A DNA stretch of 7,089 nucleotides from Schaalia odontolytica (GTDB taxonomy: Bacteria; Actinomycetota; Actinomycetes; Actinomycetales; Actinomycetaceae), in the NCBI GenBank assembly GCA_958415245.1, contig CATYYP010000094.1, forward strand, positions 1 to 7,089, written 5' to 3'. Shown one piece after another: positions 6,257 to 7,089 of this stretch. Numbering within the stretch: the stretch's first letter is position 1; every line of letters begins with the position of its first letter. The position numbers were made by a program, and so were the translations under genes. The notes beneath the pieces were generated by a model that was not told the origin of the DNA, made no database searches, and saw nothing but the letters and a program-made list of their open reading frames with translations.

Positions 6257-7089
6257 AAACTCAGCACGGAGGCAAGCGTTACGGCATCTTCTCGGGCGTC
6301 CTGTGGGGCCTCGACACGGTCGTGCTGGCGATCGCACTGGCCATGATCCCATTTGCCGACTTCGGCCAGTCGGCGCTCGCCGGCGCGGTCCTGCACGACG
6401 TCGCGTGCGCGCTGATCCTGCTCGTGTACATGGCGGTTCGTGGTCGTCTGAAGGACACCTGGGCAGCGCTGCGCACACGCCCGGGCAAGTCAGTGATTGC
6501 AGCGGCTCTGCTGGGAGGCCCGATCGGCATGAGCGGTTACCTGATCGCTATCGACAACATCGGCCCGGGACTGACGGCGATCATCTCGACGTTCTACCCG
6601 GCGCTCGGCACCCTGCTGGCTTTCATCCTCTTGAAGGAGCGCATGGCTCCCCGCCAGATCGCGGCGCTCCTGGTCGCCCTCGCGGCCATCGTCGCGACGG
6701 GCTGGTCGGCGACGTCGGAGCCGATCGAGGGCGGCAACGCGGTCCTCGGCGTGATCGGCGCGCTGGCCTGCGTGATCGGTTGGGGGTCCGAGGCCGTGAT
6801 CCTCACGTGGGGTATGCGCGACGAGGCCGTGGATAACGAGGTGGCCCTCCAGATCCGCGAGACGACCTCGGCGGCCGTCTACCTGTTCATCGTGGCCCCC
6901 ATCGCCGGAGTCTTTGGCTTCACGCTGCATTCGCTGGCTCACCTGTCGGCGGGCGTCGTGGCGCTGGCCGGCTTGGCGGGCACTGCCTCGTACCTCTTCT
7001 ACTACAAGGCGTTGTCGGCGATCGGCGCGTCGCGCGGCATGGCCCTAAACATCTCGTACTCGGCGTGGGCGATCATCTTCGCTCTCGTC
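6253..7089 (+). CDS. licB: LicB-like choline permease, DMT/EamA family (3' end beyond window)
   Basis: The frame is open from ATG 6253 to the window end (279 codons, no stop); family members are about 290-310 residues, so only the last helix or its tail is missing. Around nine hydrophobic segments are visible in two EamA-type repeats (about residues 10-150 and 163-279). GGPIGMSGYLIAI (88-100) and YPALGTLLAFILLKER (115-130) closely resemble LicB, the drug/metabolite-superfamily transporter that takes up choline in Streptococcus pneumoniae and Haemophilus. It should sit in the cytoplasmic membrane and import choline for the kinase domain encoded just upstream. The start codon overlaps the licCA stop as ATGA, with GGAAGGTGA (6238-6246) inside the end of licCA as ribosome site, so the two proteins are probably made in coupled fashion. 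Substrate assignment rests on motif similarity and on the licCA neighbour; other EamA proteins move different metabolites. Confidence 0.88.
   Translation, partial: MKTQHGGKRYGIFSGVLWGLDTVVLAIALAMIPFADFGQSALAGAVLHDVACALILLVYMAVRGRLKDTWAALRTRPGKSVIAAALLGGPIGMSGYLIAIDNIGPGLTAIISTFYPALGTLLAFILLKERMAPRQIAALLVALAAIVATGWSATSEPIEGGNAVLGVIGALACVIGWGSEAVILTWGMRDEAVDNEVALQIRETTSAAVYLFIVAPIAGVFGFTLHSLAHLSAGVVALAGLAGTASYLFYYKALSAIGASRGMALNISYSAWAIIFALV

Noticed and set aside
1..7089. CRISPR arrays, tRNA or rRNA genes, insertion sequences
   Set aside because: No spaced direct repeats, no tRNA-like cloverleaf or rRNA sequence, and no transposase or terminal inverted repeats were seen; the window is almost fully covered by the listed genes.

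Overview
The window looks like a chromosomal fragment of a high-GC Gram-positive actinobacterium. The coding sequence is G+C-rich with strongly G/C-biased third positions, genes are tightly packed with ATGA overlaps, and Shine-Dalgarno sites are good. The protein set (cell-surface glycosyltransferases, a DUF2142 membrane protein, choline-phosphate genes) suggests an Actinomyces/Schaalia-type host-associated organism. That genus placement is inference from recall, not a search.

Left part, minus strand (1-1487): two overlapping glycosyltransferase genes. The upstream one (start 1487) is a GT4 glycosyltransferase broken by a single-base frameshift near 739-750, with the rest of the family domain intact in another frame down to 376. 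It overlaps by 4 bp the start of a GT2 glycosyltransferase (379 down to the left edge, truncated by the window). A 99-bp relatively A/T-rich gap (1488-1586) separates this pair from divergent plus-strand genes.

Middle, plus strand (about 1587-4332): an intact GT4 glycosyltransferase, paralogous to the broken one, followed 28 bp later by a 12-TM DUF2142 membrane protein with a strong ribosome binding site. Together with the minus-strand pair this looks like part of a cell-surface glycan assembly cluster.

Right part, plus strand (4333-7089): a compact phosphocholine module. A 94-bp gap carries a convincing promoter (TTCACA, 17 bp, TACGCT) whose -10 element lies in a perfect 7+7 bp inverted repeat (GTGCTAC-N10-GTAGCAC). 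It drives a 609-residue three-domain protein: an N-terminal winged-helix DNA-binding-like domain, a LicC-type CTP:phosphocholine cytidylyltransferase domain and a LicA-type choline kinase domain. It overlaps by 4 bp a LicB-like choline permease (DMT/EamA) that runs off the right edge about 10-30 residues before its expected end. The inferred flow is choline uptake (LicB), phosphorylation (LicA domain), then activation to CDP-choline (LicC domain). The final LicD-type transferase that would decorate the glycan is not in the window.

The most interesting idea is that the LicCA fusion carries its own DNA-binding domain and sits behind an operator-like inverted repeat over its own -10, so the biosynthetic enzyme may regulate its own operon. 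This is a hypothesis from sequence architecture only.
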